The position numbers and the translations under genes are program-made. The notes under the pieces were generated by a model that searched no databases, had not been told where the DNA came from, and was given only the letters and a program-made list of their open reading frames with translations. A DNA stretch of 64,000 nucleotides from Mucilaginibacter sp. (GTDB taxonomy: Bacteria; Bacteroidota; Bacteroidia; Sphingobacteriales; Sphingobacteriaceae). Shown piece after piece: positions 9,046 through 17,082 of this stretch (position 1 is its first letter; each line of letters starts with the position of its first letter). The DNA lies in NCBI GenBank assembly GCA_031292485.1, contig JARLHA010000006.1:62001-126000 (forward strand). Reading direction: 5' to 3'.

Positions 9046-9582
9046 CTATTTATCTAACCGTTTTAACAACTCCAACCCAAAGTCCCATTCCCCATGGCCT
9101 GATGACACATTGATATGACCGGCGTCGCCAACATTTATAAAGTTACTTCCCCAGCTATCGGCAAATAGTTTCGTCCGTTCTGTAGTAACATAAAAATCAT
9201 TGGTACTTGAAACAACAATAGATAGAAAAGGTAGTTTTAAAAGCGGCATAGGCGAAAAGCCGGTGGTTACCGTTGGAAAACTTTCTGCTTCGGAATCAGC
9301 CGGCGCAACCAGTAAAGCGCCTTTTATTTTAACATTGAATTTATTCGCCCAGTAAGCTAAAGCTGCGCAAGCAAGGCTGTGGCTAACCAGGATCACATCA
9401 GCCGGGTCATACATATTTACAGCATTGTTGATATTTTCTATCCAATCGGCACAAGCGGGCGTTTCCCAATCGGCTTGTTCAACACGGGTAAAATTATATT
9501 GTTTTTCCCAAATGGATTGCCAATGCTGCGGGCCTGAACCGCCCAGGCCGGGGATGGTGAGGATGGTGGAGTTAAAATGCAT
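9046..9582 (-). CDS. RBBP9/YdeN-family alpha/beta hydrolase
   Basis: 178 residues, normal for the family. The N-terminal ILTIPGLGGSGPQHWQSIWE block and the nucleophile elbow SHSLACAA are diagnostic, and the C-terminal GDAGHINVSSGHGEWDFG block supplies the catalytic His. It is predicted to be a cytoplasmic serine hydrolase of unknown substrate. The gene lies 17 bp downstream of bshC on the same strand and may share its transcript. Confidence 0.9.
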   Translation of the reverse strand: MHFNSTILTIPGLGGSGPQHWQSIWEKQYNFTRVEQADWETPACADWIENINNAVNMYDPADVILVSHSLACAALAYWANKFNVKIKGALLVAPADSEAESFPTVTTGFSPMPLLKLPFLSIVVSSTNDFYVTTERTKLFADSWGSNFINVGDAGHINVSSGHGEWDFGLELLKRLDK

Positions 9583-9599
9583 AAATAATAATAGTGTTT

Positions 9600-11189
9600 T
9601 TACTCTGTCAGCACCGTAAACTTAAAATCCAGCGGTTCAAAATTGCGGATGAGTTCGTCGATAAAGGATTGCCCCCATTTTACATAAAACAGGCCGAAGT
9701 TTTCACTGCGTTCCTGCAGGCTGTCGTGGGGAAAAAGATCGGATTTGATCTGTTCCACCTGGGCAAGGCGGGTATAATAGTTTAATTTTTCAGCTTTTAC
9801 CAGCTTCTTTTCCAGGCTATCCATCGCGTGTTTCAGCCGGGCCTGAACTGCGGCAGCTGAATTTGCCAGTGTAGGGTCGATCTTGTGGGCGCGGAGTTTT
9901 ATCTTCTCAAAAATGCAGGATAACTCCCGCCATTCTTCGGTTAAATTCAAGGTATGCTGGCTGTGTCTTTTAACCCAATTGTTTTTGATGAGATCCGCGC
10001 TTTTAAACAATTCTTCCGGCGCGAGATCCATGCGGGCGATTTTCGCAGCTGTTTCTTTTGCGATCACCAAACCTGAATTCCGTAATATCAATATAGGGAA
10101 ATCGACTTTATAATGCTCAAAATTTGATTTCAGCTCCAGCCAGTAAACCACTTCAGCGCCACCGCCTACATAAGCGATATTAGGCAAAATACATTCCTGG
10201 TATAAAGGTCGCATCACCACGTTAGGACTAAACCTTTCGGGAAATTCGCTGATCTCTTTCTTTAATTCAGCTTCTGTAAAACTGATCTCACTATTCAATA
10301 CCTGGTAACGGTCGTTTTCAAAAACCAGCCTTTCCCTAAGTCCATCCTGCAAATAAAAAAAGTTGATCTCGCGGGGGTTTACCTGTACATGTACGCCCAA
10401 ATGGTGCAGCTTTTCATTGGTGGCGCTGATATTTTTGAAGCTATTTTGTCCGATAATATCTTGCTCAATAATAGGCGCAAACTGTTGCTTGAAACGGTGA
10501 TCGTCGGCATCGATGATCACCAGTCCATACCGGCCAAACAAAGCATTTACCAGGTAACGGGTGGCATCGGCCAGTTTATCAAAGCCGGCATAGGCATTTT
10601 CCACTATATCCGCCAGTTCATTGGCGTGATGATCGATCCCTAACGCTCCTTTATATTGGTTAAGCGCCTGCCGCATGGTATCAGGGTTGATGCGGCCGGT
10701 TGCACCGGAGGCCTCGTACCACCAATGTACCTTTTTACCGCCGATATGGGTGTAGTTGATCTCCGCAAAATCATGATCTTCAGAAGCCATCCAATAAACC
10801 GGTACAAAGTTCTTATCGGGGAATGTTTCTTTAAGCTGCTGCGATAATTTGATGGCCGTGACAATTTTATAGATGAAATATAACGGACCTGCAAAAATAT
10901 TGAGCTGGTGCCCTGTAGTGATAGTGAAAGTATCTGCCGATTTAAGCAGGGAAATATTATCCAGCACCTCAACAGGGTATTTATCCTGGTGCTGGTATTG
11001 TTCCAAAAGGATATCATGCAATAACTGACGGTCCGCAACAACTGTTTTATTTTTGAGCAATTCTGCAAAGCCTTTCAAATCGGGCCGGTAACTATAAAAT
11101 GAACGTAATTCCGGAAGGTCTTCCAGGTAATCAATAACCGTTTGAGAAAAATAACCGGTGTCTTTATAGTTTATACAGCTTGAGTCCAT
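9600..11189 (-). CDS. bshC: Bacillithiol biosynthesis cysteine-adding enzyme
   Basis: 529 residues from the Met at 11189 (MDSSCINYKDTGYFSQ). An upstream in-frame Met at 11255 would add 22 residues with no family match, so I prefer the internal start. BshC adds cysteine to glucosaminyl-malate in the last step of bacillithiol synthesis. Motifs include TITTGHQLNIFAGPLYFIYK and VYWMASEDHDFAEI near the N-terminal third. The coiled-coil segment near the C-terminus (RLKHAMDSLEKKLVKAEK) is also typical. bshA and bshB are not in this window, a common scattered arrangement. Confidence 0.93.
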   Translation of the reverse strand: MDSSCINYKDTGYFSQTVIDYLEDLPELRSFYSYRPDLKGFAELLKNKTVVADRQLLHDILLEQYQHQDKYPVEVLDNISLLKSADTFTITTGHQLNIFAGPLYFIYKIVTAIKLSQQLKETFPDKNFVPVYWMASEDHDFAEINYTHIGGKKVHWWYEASGATGRINPDTMRQALNQYKGALGIDHHANELADIVENAYAGFDKLADATRYLVNALFGRYGLVIIDADDHRFKQQFAPIIEQDIIGQNSFKNISATNEKLHHLGVHVQVNPREINFFYLQDGLRERLVFENDRYQVLNSEISFTEAELKKEISEFPERFSPNVVMRPLYQECILPNIAYVGGGAEVVYWLELKSNFEHYKVDFPILILRNSGLVIAKETAAKIARMDLAPEELFKSADLIKNNWVKRHSQHTLNLTEEWRELSCIFEKIKLRAHKIDPTLANSAAAVQARLKHAMDSLEKKLVKAEKLNYYTRLAQVEQIKSDLFPHDSLQERSENFGLFYVKWGQSFIDELIRNFEPLDFKFTVLTE

Positions 11190-11316
11190 TTTTTGAGTTC
11201 GGAGTTCGGATGTTCGAATTTGGATTAAATCCATCTTTATTCGAAAAGTCAACAATGCAAAGCCCGAATTTAGATTTTTAAAATGCTAAAACAGAAACCG
11301 GGCAGCAAAAAATGGT

Positions 11317-12651
11317 TTATTTTACAATATGTCCATAAAGATCGAAGTCCTCGGCGGTGTCTATCTTTACGTTTACAAAGCTGCCGATGGTGGCATAATC
11401 AACTTTAGCGTCGATCAAAACCTCGTTATCTACCTCCGGTGAATCATACTCCGTACGGCCAACAAAATAGTTACCATCCTTTTTATCCACCAAAACTTTA
11501 TAGGTATTGCTTATTTTCTCCTGGTTTTTATCGAATGAAATACCCTGCTGGATTTCCATAATGGCGTCAGCACGCTGTTGTTTCACTTCGTCAGGCACAT
11601 CATCAAACAGCGCATAAGCATGCGTTTTTTCTTCGTGCGAATAGGTGAAACAACCCAGCCTGTCGAATTGGGTTTCTTCCACCCATTGCTGCATTTCCTC
11701 AAAATCTTGTTCAGTTTCGCCGGGATAGCCAGTGATCAGCGTGGTGCGCATAGCAATGCCAGGCACTTTGTCCCGGATCTCGTTTACCAAATCAATGGTT
11801 TTTTGTTTGGTGATGCCCCGGCGCATGGATTTCAGCATATTATCGCTGATGTGCTGCAAAGGCATATCCATGTATTTGCAAATATTCTCCCGCTCATTCA
11901 TTACGTCCAGGATCTCCATCGGGAAACCTGAGGGGTAAGCGTATTGCAGCCTGATCCATTCAATGCCATTCACATCCGATAGCTTACGCAGCAATTCGTC
12001 CAGGTTGCGTTTGCCGTAAAGGTCGAGGCCATAATAGGTGAGGTCCTGTGCTATCAGGATGAGTTCTTTAGTGCCGTTTTTTGCCAGGTTTTGCGCATCC
12101 TTCACCAGTTGGTCAATCGGCTGGCTCAAGTGTTTGCCGCGCATCAGCGGGATAGCACAAAATGAGCAGGGACGGTTGCAGCCTTCGGCTATTTTAAAGT
12201 AGGCAAAATGTTTGGGGGTGGTTAACAGGCGTTCGCCGATCAGCTCATGCTTATAATCAGCGCCAACGGAAGTTAACAGATTTTGCAGATCGTTGGTACC
12301 AAACCAGCCGTCAATATTGGTGATCTCCGCTTCCAGTTCGGGTTTATACCGTTCAGACAAGCAGCCGGTAACAATCACCTTGCCTACTTTGCCCTGATCC
12401 TTTAGCTCGCTGTATTGTAAAATGGTATCGATAGATTCCTGCTTGGCGTTATCAATAAAACCGCAGGTATTGATCACAATAATATCATCACTACCCGCTG
12501 TTTCTGATTCGTGCACCACATCAAAATGGTTGCCTTTCAGCTGCCCCATCAGGATCTCGGAGTCGTATATGTTTTTTGAGCAGCCAAGAGTCACTACGTT
12601 AATACGTGGTTTACTTTTTGCTATCGGCTCGATGATTGATTTTGTTCTCAT
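11317..12651 (-). CDS. rimO: Ribosomal protein S12 methylthiotransferase
   Basis: Radical-SAM enzyme that methylthiolates an aspartate of ribosomal protein S12. The 444 residues hold an N-terminal UPF0004 domain (VVTLGCSKNIYDSEILMGQL, with Cys in NTCGFI and TGCLSERY), the radical-SAM CxxxCxxC triad in EGCNRPCSFCAIP, and a C-terminal TRAM domain. The GCSKN sequence favours RimO over MiaB. It follows ftsY in the same direction, separated only by the GxxExxY gene and its flanking repeats, so the usual ftsY-rimO neighbourhood is interrupted here. Confidence 0.95.
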   Translation of the reverse strand: MRTKSIIEPIAKSKPRINVVTLGCSKNIYDSEILMGQLKGNHFDVVHESETAGSDDIIVINTCGFIDNAKQESIDTILQYSELKDQGKVGKVIVTGCLSERYKPELEAEITNIDGWFGTNDLQNLLTSVGADYKHELIGERLLTTPKHFAYFKIAEGCNRPCSFCAIPLMRGKHLSQPIDQLVKDAQNLAKNGTKELILIAQDLTYYGLDLYGKRNLDELLRKLSDVNGIEWIRLQYAYPSGFPMEILDVMNERENICKYMDMPLQHISDNMLKSMRRGITKQKTIDLVNEIRDKVPGIAMRTTLITGYPGETEQDFEEMQQWVEETQFDRLGCFTYSHEEKTHAYALFDDVPDEVKQQRADAIMEIQQGISFDKNQEKISNTYKVLVDKKDGNYFVGRTEYDSPEVDNEVLIDAKVDYATIGSFVNVKIDTAEDFDLYGHIVK

Positions 12652-12654
12652 TAT

Positions 12655-12745
12655 TGTTTTTTGGGATTACACCGATTTTAGGGTGATTTCACCGATTATA
12701 TTTTTGGGGATTGCACCGATTTTGGGGTGATTTTACCGATTATTT
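12655..12745. repeat. 'caccgatttt' word repeats, left of the GxxExxY gene
   Basis: Four copies of a caccgatt/taccgatt word, spaced by ttaggg- or ttgggg-like bases, fill the gap between the GxxExxY stop and the rimO start. The reverse-complement version (aatcggtgaaatca) lies on the other side of the gene at 13160-13226, so the gene sits between inverted word arrays. Confidence 0.6.
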
Positions 12746-12750
12746 TACTG

Positions 12751-13131
12751 TTAAACTGATAACCGTTTTATTTCACAACCGGGGTTTCCAAAATTAATGA
12801 GCAGTCCTGTTTTAACTTTACTTGCTTTCAGATAGGATAGTACTTGCAGTTCAAAAAGTTTCGGAAGAATCCCCGTCACCGCTTTCAATTCAACGATCAC
12901 AGTATTTTCAACAAAAATATCACATCTGAAATTGCCGACAAATTGATCCTTATATATTACGTTGAACTCTTTTTCGGCAACGAAGTTGAAATTTTGAAGT
13001 TTGAGCTGATGTTGCAGCGCGTTCGAATAAATCTTCTCAACAAACCCAGGCCCCAGCAATCGATGCACCTCAAAACAACACCCGATTATCTTTTGAGTAA
13101 GTGCGTCATGTTCGAAACTTCCCATTATCAA
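12751..13131 (-). CDS. GxxExxY protein
   Basis: 126 residues. The family name motif is visible as GPGFVEKIY at about 27-35, followed by a PD-(D/E)XK-like core (NFRCDIFVENTVIVELKAV) and the usual LLINFGNPGCEIKRL tail. These proteins are common in Bacteroidota and in some plasmids. They resemble small nucleases, but no function is established to my knowledge. The gene splits ftsY from rimO and is framed by inverted caccgatt word arrays. An ATG two codons downstream is an equally good start. Confidence 0.85.
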   Translation of the reverse strand: MIMGSFEHDALTQKIIGCCFEVHRLLGPGFVEKIYSNALQHQLKLQNFNFVAEKEFNVIYKDQFVGNFRCDIFVENTVIVELKAVTGILPKLFELQVLSYLKASKVKTGLLINFGNPGCEIKRLSV

Positions 13132-13159
13132 TCAATTTTAAATTATTCAGGCTCCTAAA

Positions 13160-13226
13160 AAATCGGTGAAATCATTTTTTAAAATCGGTGAAATCCAAAA
13201 AAATAAAAATATAATCGGTGAAATCA
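13160..13226. repeat. 'aatcggtgaaatca' word repeats, right of the GxxExxY gene
   Basis: Three copies of aatcggtgaaatc lie between the start of the GxxExxY gene and the stop of ftsY. They are the reverse complement of the words at 12655-12745. The last one reaches the ftsY stop codon. Confidence 0.6.
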
Positions 13227-14189
13227 CGCTTTAAAAAGCGAATCCACAAATGCCTGCCTGTCAAACAACTGCAGATCATTCATGCCCTCGCCTACCCCGA
13301 TATATTTTACAGGAATTTTAAACTGATCCGAGATTCCTATTACCACGCCACCTTTCGCCGTACCATCAAGCTTTGTTAAAGCAAGGGCGTTCACAGCGGT
13401 AGCTTCGGTAAATTGTTTGCATTGTTCAATGGCGTTTTGCCCTGTTGAAGCATCCAATACCAGCAAGATCTCATGCGGTGCGCCGGGAACTACCTTTTGC
13501 ATCACATTTTTGATCTTGGTGAGCTCGTTCATCAGGCCCACTTTATTATGCAAGCGGCCTGCGGTATCAATGATCGCTACGTCGTCTCCATTAGCAACTG
13601 CTGAGCGTAAAGTATCGTACGCAACAGATGCCGGGTCGGAGCCCATATCCTGTGCCACCACTTTTACACCTACACGTTCGCCCCATAATTGTATCTGTGA
13701 AACGGCTGCCGCACGGAAGGTATCCGCTGCGCCAAGGACCACCTTGCTGCCCGCCTGTTTTAATTTATACGCCAGTTTGCCAATAGTTGTGGTTTTACCC
13801 ACGCCATTTACGCCAACCACCATAATTACATAAGGCTTGTGGCTGCCATATTCAAAATTGTGAAAATCGTTGCTGTTATTTTCGGCCAGTAATTGCTGAA
13901 TTTCATCCTTCAGTAATTTATTCAGTTCACCGGTGCTTACATATTTATCACGTAATACCCGCGCCTGGATGCGCTCAATGATCTTAAGGGTGGTTTTAAC
14001 GCCAACATCTGACGTTACCAGCACTTCTTCCAGTTCGTCCAGCACATCGTCATCTACGGTTGATTTACCGGCGATAACCTTGGTGATCTTTGAAAAAAAG
14101 TTATCCTTGGTTTTTTCCAAACCGGTATCCAGCGCCTCCTGTTCCTGCGGCGTGCTTTCCTTTTTTTTGAAAAAATCGAATAATCCCAT
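13224..14189 (-). CDS. ftsY: Signal recognition particle receptor FtsY
   Basis: SRP-type GTPase that docks ribosome-nascent chain complexes at the membrane. The start at 14189 gives MGLFDFFKKKES, the usual short amphipathic N-terminus in this phylum; an in-frame Met 8 codons upstream has no family support. G motifs are GVNGVGKTTT, DTFRAAAVSQ, DTAGRLHNK and TKLDGTAKGG. It is 321 residues, lacking the long acidic A domain of E. coli FtsY. Its place after rpmB-rpmG-DUF4295 is conserved in Bacteroidota. Confidence 0.96.
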   Translation of the reverse strand: MGLFDFFKKKESTPQEQEALDTGLEKTKDNFFSKITKVIAGKSTVDDDVLDELEEVLVTSDVGVKTTLKIIERIQARVLRDKYVSTGELNKLLKDEIQQLLAENNSNDFHNFEYGSHKPYVIMVVGVNGVGKTTTIGKLAYKLKQAGSKVVLGAADTFRAAAVSQIQLWGERVGVKVVAQDMGSDPASVAYDTLRSAVANGDDVAIIDTAGRLHNKVGLMNELTKIKNVMQKVVPGAPHEILLVLDASTGQNAIEQCKQFTEATAVNALALTKLDGTAKGGVVIGISDQFKIPVKYIGVGEGMNDLQLFDRQAFVDSLFKA

Positions 14190-14237
14190 GGCCTCACCTA
14201 AATTGCGCAGCATTCATGAATGCCTATAAAAAACAGA

Positions 14238-14340
14238 ACCACCTGAATAATCCTCTCCAAAGGAGAGGACTTTAAAAAAATGATTCTTAAAAATAACCTT
14301 CCTCTTACTCCCTCTCCTTTGGAGAGGGCCGGGGTGAGGC
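14238..14340. repeat. Imperfect palindromic element 'cctctccaaaggagagg'
   Basis: cctctccaaaggagagg (14247-14263) is itself a palindrome, and ccctctcctttggagaggg about 50 bp further carries the same word again in both orientations. A related but longer ctctct/agagag palindrome lies at 42070-42215. It is non-coding and sits between ftsY and its upstream neighbour. Confidence 0.55.
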
Positions 14341-14344
14341 TTAA

Positions 14345-14380
14345 TAAAAAAAGCCTTCTCGTAAAACAAGATGGCTTTTA
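14345..14380 (-). terminator. Terminator of the rpmB-rpmG-DUF4295 operon
   Basis: On the minus strand, about 20 bp after the DUF4295 stop, taaaagcc is followed by a loop, ggctt and a run of T. This is a simple intrinsic terminator with an AAAGCC/GGCTTT stem. Confidence 0.6.
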
Positions 14381-14402
14381 TATTTTGATCAAAATTACCG
14401 GA

Positions 14403-14564
14403 TTATAATTTCCCGGCAATCGCGTCTTTCACAAAATCGTTAGCAACGATCTGCTCTTTGAACGAGTAAGCACCTGTACGTGGTGATTTCACCATGGTGA
14501 TTACTTTTGAATAATCTTTGCCTTTACCTGCTACTTTCAGTGTTGCAACTACTTTCTTTGCCAT
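14403..14564 (-). CDS. DUF4295 family small protein
   Basis: 53-residue protein read directly from the sequence (MAKKVVATLKVAGKGKDYSK, ending FVKDAIAGKL). This family is found almost only in Bacteroidota, between rpmG and ftsY. Strong basic character and linkage to L28 and L33 suggest a ribosome-associated protein, but that is inference. The gene ends 20 bp before a terminator. Confidence 0.88.
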   Translation of the reverse strand: MAKKVVATLKVAGKGKDYSKVITMVKSPRTGAYSFKEQIVANDFVKDAIAGKL

Positions 14565-14574
14565 GTCTTTTTAA

Positions 14575-14659
14575 TTATTGAATTAGCGAATTATTGAATT
14601 AGTGATTTGGTGTTGGTTATTTAACTTTTCAACCTAATCAACTCAATCAACCATTCAAC
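14575..14659. repeat. Intergenic 'caatcaact' repeat between rpmG and DUF4295
   Basis: The spacer is made of ttattgaattagcgaattattgaat words followed by caacctaatcaactcaatcaaccattcaac, the same family as 6399-6506. The neighbouring spacer 14845-14938 is nearly the same sequence, so two adjacent spacers in one ribosomal operon share one repeat. Confidence 0.6.
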
Positions 14660-14842
14660 TTATTTTATTTCCTTGTGAACTGTTACTTTACGCAAAACCG
14701 GGTTGAATTTTTTCATTTCAAGCCTTTCGGTTGTGTTTTTCTTGTTCTTGGTGGTAATATAGCGGGACATACCAGGCATGCCGCTTGTTTTATGCTCGGT
14801 GCATTCTAAAATTACCTGAACCCTGTTGCCTTTCTTAGCCAT
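14660..14842 (-). CDS. rpmG: 50S ribosomal protein L33
   Basis: 60 residues, basic ([18 protein letters not shown]), with the [12 protein letters not shown] motif and C-terminal KVTVHKEIK. Large-subunit protein near the E site. No CxxC zinc pair is visible, so it is the zinc-free form. It lies between rpmB and DUF4295 in the conserved order. Confidence 0.95.
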   Translation of the reverse strand: MAKKGNRVQVILECTEHKTSGMPGMSRYITTKNKKNTTERLEMKKFNPVLRKVTVHKEIK

Positions 14843-14844
14843 CT

Positions 14845-14938
14845 CTTTTTAATTATTGAGTTGTTGAGTTATTGAATTAGTGATTTGATTTTGCTATTAG
14901 AAATTTAAACCTAATCAACCCAATCAACCATTCACCTA
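14845..14938. repeat. Intergenic 'caatcaacc' repeat between rpmB and rpmG
   Basis: Near-copy of 14575-14659 with words ttattgagttgttgagttattgaat and cctaatcaacccaatcaacc. It runs exactly to the rpmB stop codon. Confidence 0.6.
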
Positions 14939-15172
14939 CTAAATATACCCTTTTTTTACAAATTTATTGATACAGGCAGTGATCCCATTTTTGCTGATGG
15001 TTTTTACTGCTGATGTGGAAACCTTTAAGGTAATCCATTTATCTTCCTCAGGAATATAAAACTTCTTAAGTTTCAGGTTCGGATGAAATCTGCGTTTGGT
15101 CTTAACGTTTGAGTTAGAAACGTTATTTCCTACTAAAGATCCTTTTCCTGTTAAATCACAAATTCTTGACAT
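14939..15172 (-). CDS. rpmB: 50S ribosomal protein L28
   Basis: 77 residues ([20 protein letters not shown]), with the [17 protein letters not shown] core and a C-terminal [12 protein letters not shown] segment; the expected length. First gene of the rpmB-rpmG-DUF4295 operon. Confidence 0.96.
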   Translation of the reverse strand: MSRICDLTGKGSLVGNNVSNSNVKTKRRFHPNLKLKKFYIPEEDKWITLKVSTSAVKTISKNGITACINKFVKKGYI

Positions 15173-15480
15173 GACAAATCTTTTTTAGCTCCTTTTCTCA
15201 AAAGAGTTTGCAAATATCAGGATTTTAAGTTGAATAGGCAATAGTGAATTGAAAAATATTTTTTAAAAAGTCCGGAAGTCGGTAAAGTCCGGAAGTCCGA
15301 CCGCGTGCCGCCTTAGCTTTAGCGGTGGCGCAAAAAAGCTGCAAGGCACGTTCTTGCAAAAGTAGCCGGATTTATACAGAACTTGAACGCGATTTTAAAT
15401 TCCAGTAGAAAGATCTTTCCTGCCAATGGCGGATGTGGCATTAGGGTTGTGATTTAGCAACAACACCTAATCGAATAACT
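15173..15480. other. Gene-poor spacer upstream of rpmB
   Basis: 308 bp. It must hold the rpmB promoter, but I cannot place it with confidence. It contains agtccggaagtc direct words at about 15268-15300 and a gccgccttagctttagcggtggc inverted word at 15307-15329. At 15399-15452 lies a short acetyltransferase remnant listed separately. Confidence 0.5.
15399..15452 (+). pseudogene. Tail remnant of a GNAT acetyltransferase
   Basis: Eighteen codons, bounded upstream by a stop at 15396, encode VERSFLPMADVALGL and then a stop. This matches the extreme C-terminus of toxin-like GNAT acetyltransferases and nearly repeats the end of the second remnant at 16176-16346 (KMYLPMADVALLGL). Nothing upstream reads as the rest of the gene. 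The similarity between the two tails makes chance unlikely, but the fragment is short. Confidence 0.5.
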
Positions 15481-15642
15481 TTATTTTTTCAAATACTCGG
15501 GTATAGGATGTTTACGCAAAAACTCCTTAGCTTTTTCTTCTTTTTTTATAAAAAAAGGTTCATCAGCGTAGCTCCTGACTTTATCGTTTACAACGACATT
15601 ATATGGTTTTTCTTTAACCGATGCCTTTTTGACTGTGGACAT
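15481..15642 (-). CDS. Small protein paired with the DUF6934 gene
   Basis: 53 residues starting MSTVKKASVKEKPYNVV and ending HPIPEYLKK. It is preceded by an excellent ribosome-binding site (ggaaaggag, 6 bp before the ATG), which is why I call this short frame. The start is 34 bp after the DUF6934 stop, so the two are an operon. I recognise no domain; it is highly charged. A two-gene DUF6934 plus small-protein arrangement suggests a toxin-antitoxin-like pair, but this is only inferred from layout. Confidence 0.65.
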   Translation of the reverse strand: MSTVKKASVKEKPYNVVVNDKVRSYADEPFFIKKEEKAKEFLRKHPIPEYLKK

Positions 15643-15676
15643 AATAACTCCTTTCCTTTACCTCAAATATACCTCA

Positions 15677-16114
15677 TTATTTTCTTTTCACCAAGAATGC
15701 GTCATAATTTACATTGATCCTGAAATCCTGCCACGAGTCGTCCTTATATCCCCAAACGTCAAAATCCATGCTGATTGCTTCCCACAATCGTGCAATTCCC
15801 ATTTGATAAAGCCTTGTTCTGGCAGCAGTACTGCCTTCAGCATAAATAAAATGATTGCCATAATGATCAGAAAAAGCATTAATTGTGTTAGCAACAGTAG
15901 TCAAGACCATATCTTTATCCCGATTGTTGCTAATTACGGTGTCGCTAACTACACCTTTTTCGTTTTCATCTCCAAATGCTAAGTTATAAGTGACAGGATC
16001 ATTTGAAATTCTTCTGTATCTGACGATTTTCTTGATCCTGCCTTGTGGTCCCTCACTAAAAAATTCATACTCCTGAAAGTCCGTAGTAAAAAAGGTATAG
16101 TGATCCAAATTCAT
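15677..16114 (-). CDS. DUF6934 family protein
   Basis: 145 residues beginning MNLDHYTFFTTDFQEYEFFSEGP. The first strand-rich half (GRIKKIVRYRRI, YNLAFGD) and the middle NRDKDMVLTTVANTINAF match the family as I remember it; such proteins are scattered in Bacteroidota, often next to mobile or toxin-antitoxin genes. Function is unknown. It has a downstream partner (15481-15642) and lies between two GNAT acetyltransferase remnants. Confidence 0.7.
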   Translation of the reverse strand: MNLDHYTFFTTDFQEYEFFSEGPQGRIKKIVRYRRISNDPVTYNLAFGDENEKGVVSDTVISNNRDKDMVLTTVANTINAFSDHYGNHFIYAEGSTAARTRLYQMGIARLWEAISMDFDVWGYKDDSWQDFRINVNYDAFLVKRK

Positions 16115-16175
16115 AATTATCGCTGGCTCTGGTTTTCAAACATAACGAATTTCTTATAGCTAACGATTGTATTGA

Positions 16176-16346
16176 TTAAAGCGAAGCTTTTCTGTTGCTG
16201 GTGAAAGCTTGGGTTCAATCAGGGTAGTTGTCGACCCATTAGATGAAGATGCGCTTGCTTTCTATAAAAAATTCGGATTTATCCTGCTGCCCGACAGCGG
16301 AAAGATGTACCTGCCGATGGCGGATGTGGCGTTGTTGGGACTGTAA
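16176..16346 (+). pseudogene. GNAT acetyltransferase, C-terminal remnant
   Basis: After a stop codon at 16173 the frame reads LKRSFSVAGESLGSIRVVVD, then PLDEDALAFYKKFGFILLP and KMYLPMADVAL. This is the C-terminal third of a tRNA-acetylating-toxin-like GNAT protein, with the acetyl-CoA-side AxxFYxKFGF motif intact. The N-terminal 100 or so residues and any DUF1778-type antitoxin are absent. It is a dead gene. The shared tail with 15399-15452 suggests two decayed copies of one toxin locus. Confidence 0.75.
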
Positions 16347-16387
16347 TTTATCCTGTCCGCGAAGACGGCTCAATTGGCATTCATCAG

Positions 16388-16675
16388 CTAAACAAATTTT
16401 CGGGGGTTTCGACTTGTATGAAATACCGAATTGACAACAACCAACTCCTTTTTTATCTTGAAAACAACTACGAACGGAAAGCTATGCACATTGGCGAACC
16501 TGAATTTTTTTGAGAACCTTTCCTGGTAATGCAAAGGATTGGCCTCGATCAGCCTGAAGGTACTAACTACTTCCAATAAGAACCTATCCCCTAATCCTGC
16601 TTGTTGTTTATTATACCAACCGGCAGATTTTTGCATATCTTCCCTCGCTTTGTGAAGGACCTGCAATTGGTACAT
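16388..16675 (-). CDS. RelE/ParE-family toxin
   Basis: 95 residues with the family pattern: an N-terminal LQVLHKAREDMQKSAGWYNKQ helix region, GLGDRFLLEVVSTFRLIEANP, and a C-terminal FPFVVVFKIKKELVVVNSVFHTSRNP sheet. Toxins of this fold either cleave mRNA at the ribosome or poison gyrase; this sequence looks nearer the ParE/RelE-like group of plant- and soil-associated Bacteroidota. The start codon overlaps the antitoxin stop by one base (TAATG), so translation is coupled. Confidence 0.85.
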   Translation of the reverse strand: MYQLQVLHKAREDMQKSAGWYNKQQAGLGDRFLLEVVSTFRLIEANPLHYQERFSKKFRFANVHSFPFVVVFKIKKELVVVNSVFHTSRNPRKFV

Positions 16676-16896
16676 TATTTTTCCTTAATGTTAAAGTGAG
16701 TGATGATCTCCTCGATGGAATAGGTTTCTGTTTCTCCTGCTTCGTACTCCCTGTCTCGCTCCAAAACTTCCTTTTGCTGGGTTTCGGATAAAACAAAAGT
16801 ATCATCTTCCTGGCTATAGTCGTACTTCATATTATCCAGAAATGACAATAACACCTGTTCTTCCTGTGGATTATGGGGGTTAACGATGATAGTCAT
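16675..16896 (-). CDS. Antitoxin partner of the RelE/ParE toxin
   Basis: 73 residues, acidic (MTIIVNPHNPQEEQVLLSF, central SQEDDTF, then ETQQKEVLERDREYEAGETE). The C-terminal YSIEEIITHF segment resembles the toxin-wrapping helix of this group. No DNA-binding motif is obvious in the first half. It precedes the toxin with a one-base overlap. A TATATTTG box lies 12 bp upstream on the minus strand (16908-16901) and may be the -7 element. Confidence 0.8.
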   Translation of the reverse strand: MTIIVNPHNPQEEQVLLSFLDNMKYDYSQEDDTFVLSETQQKEVLERDREYEAGETETYSIEEIITHFNIKEK

Positions 16897-17082
16897 ATAA
16901 CAAATATAAGAAATTTATGAGGAATTGAAAAAGCTGCAATTGTTTTGATTACCTTGTTAGTTTGGCTAAAGGAATAGTACCCTGTATTTGGAAATTACGG
17001 ATAGCAGGTTTTCATTGCGCCGTCAGCCTCGTTGCCGTTGGCAGGAGTGAAATCGTTCGTCACACCTACCTTTCCCATATGC

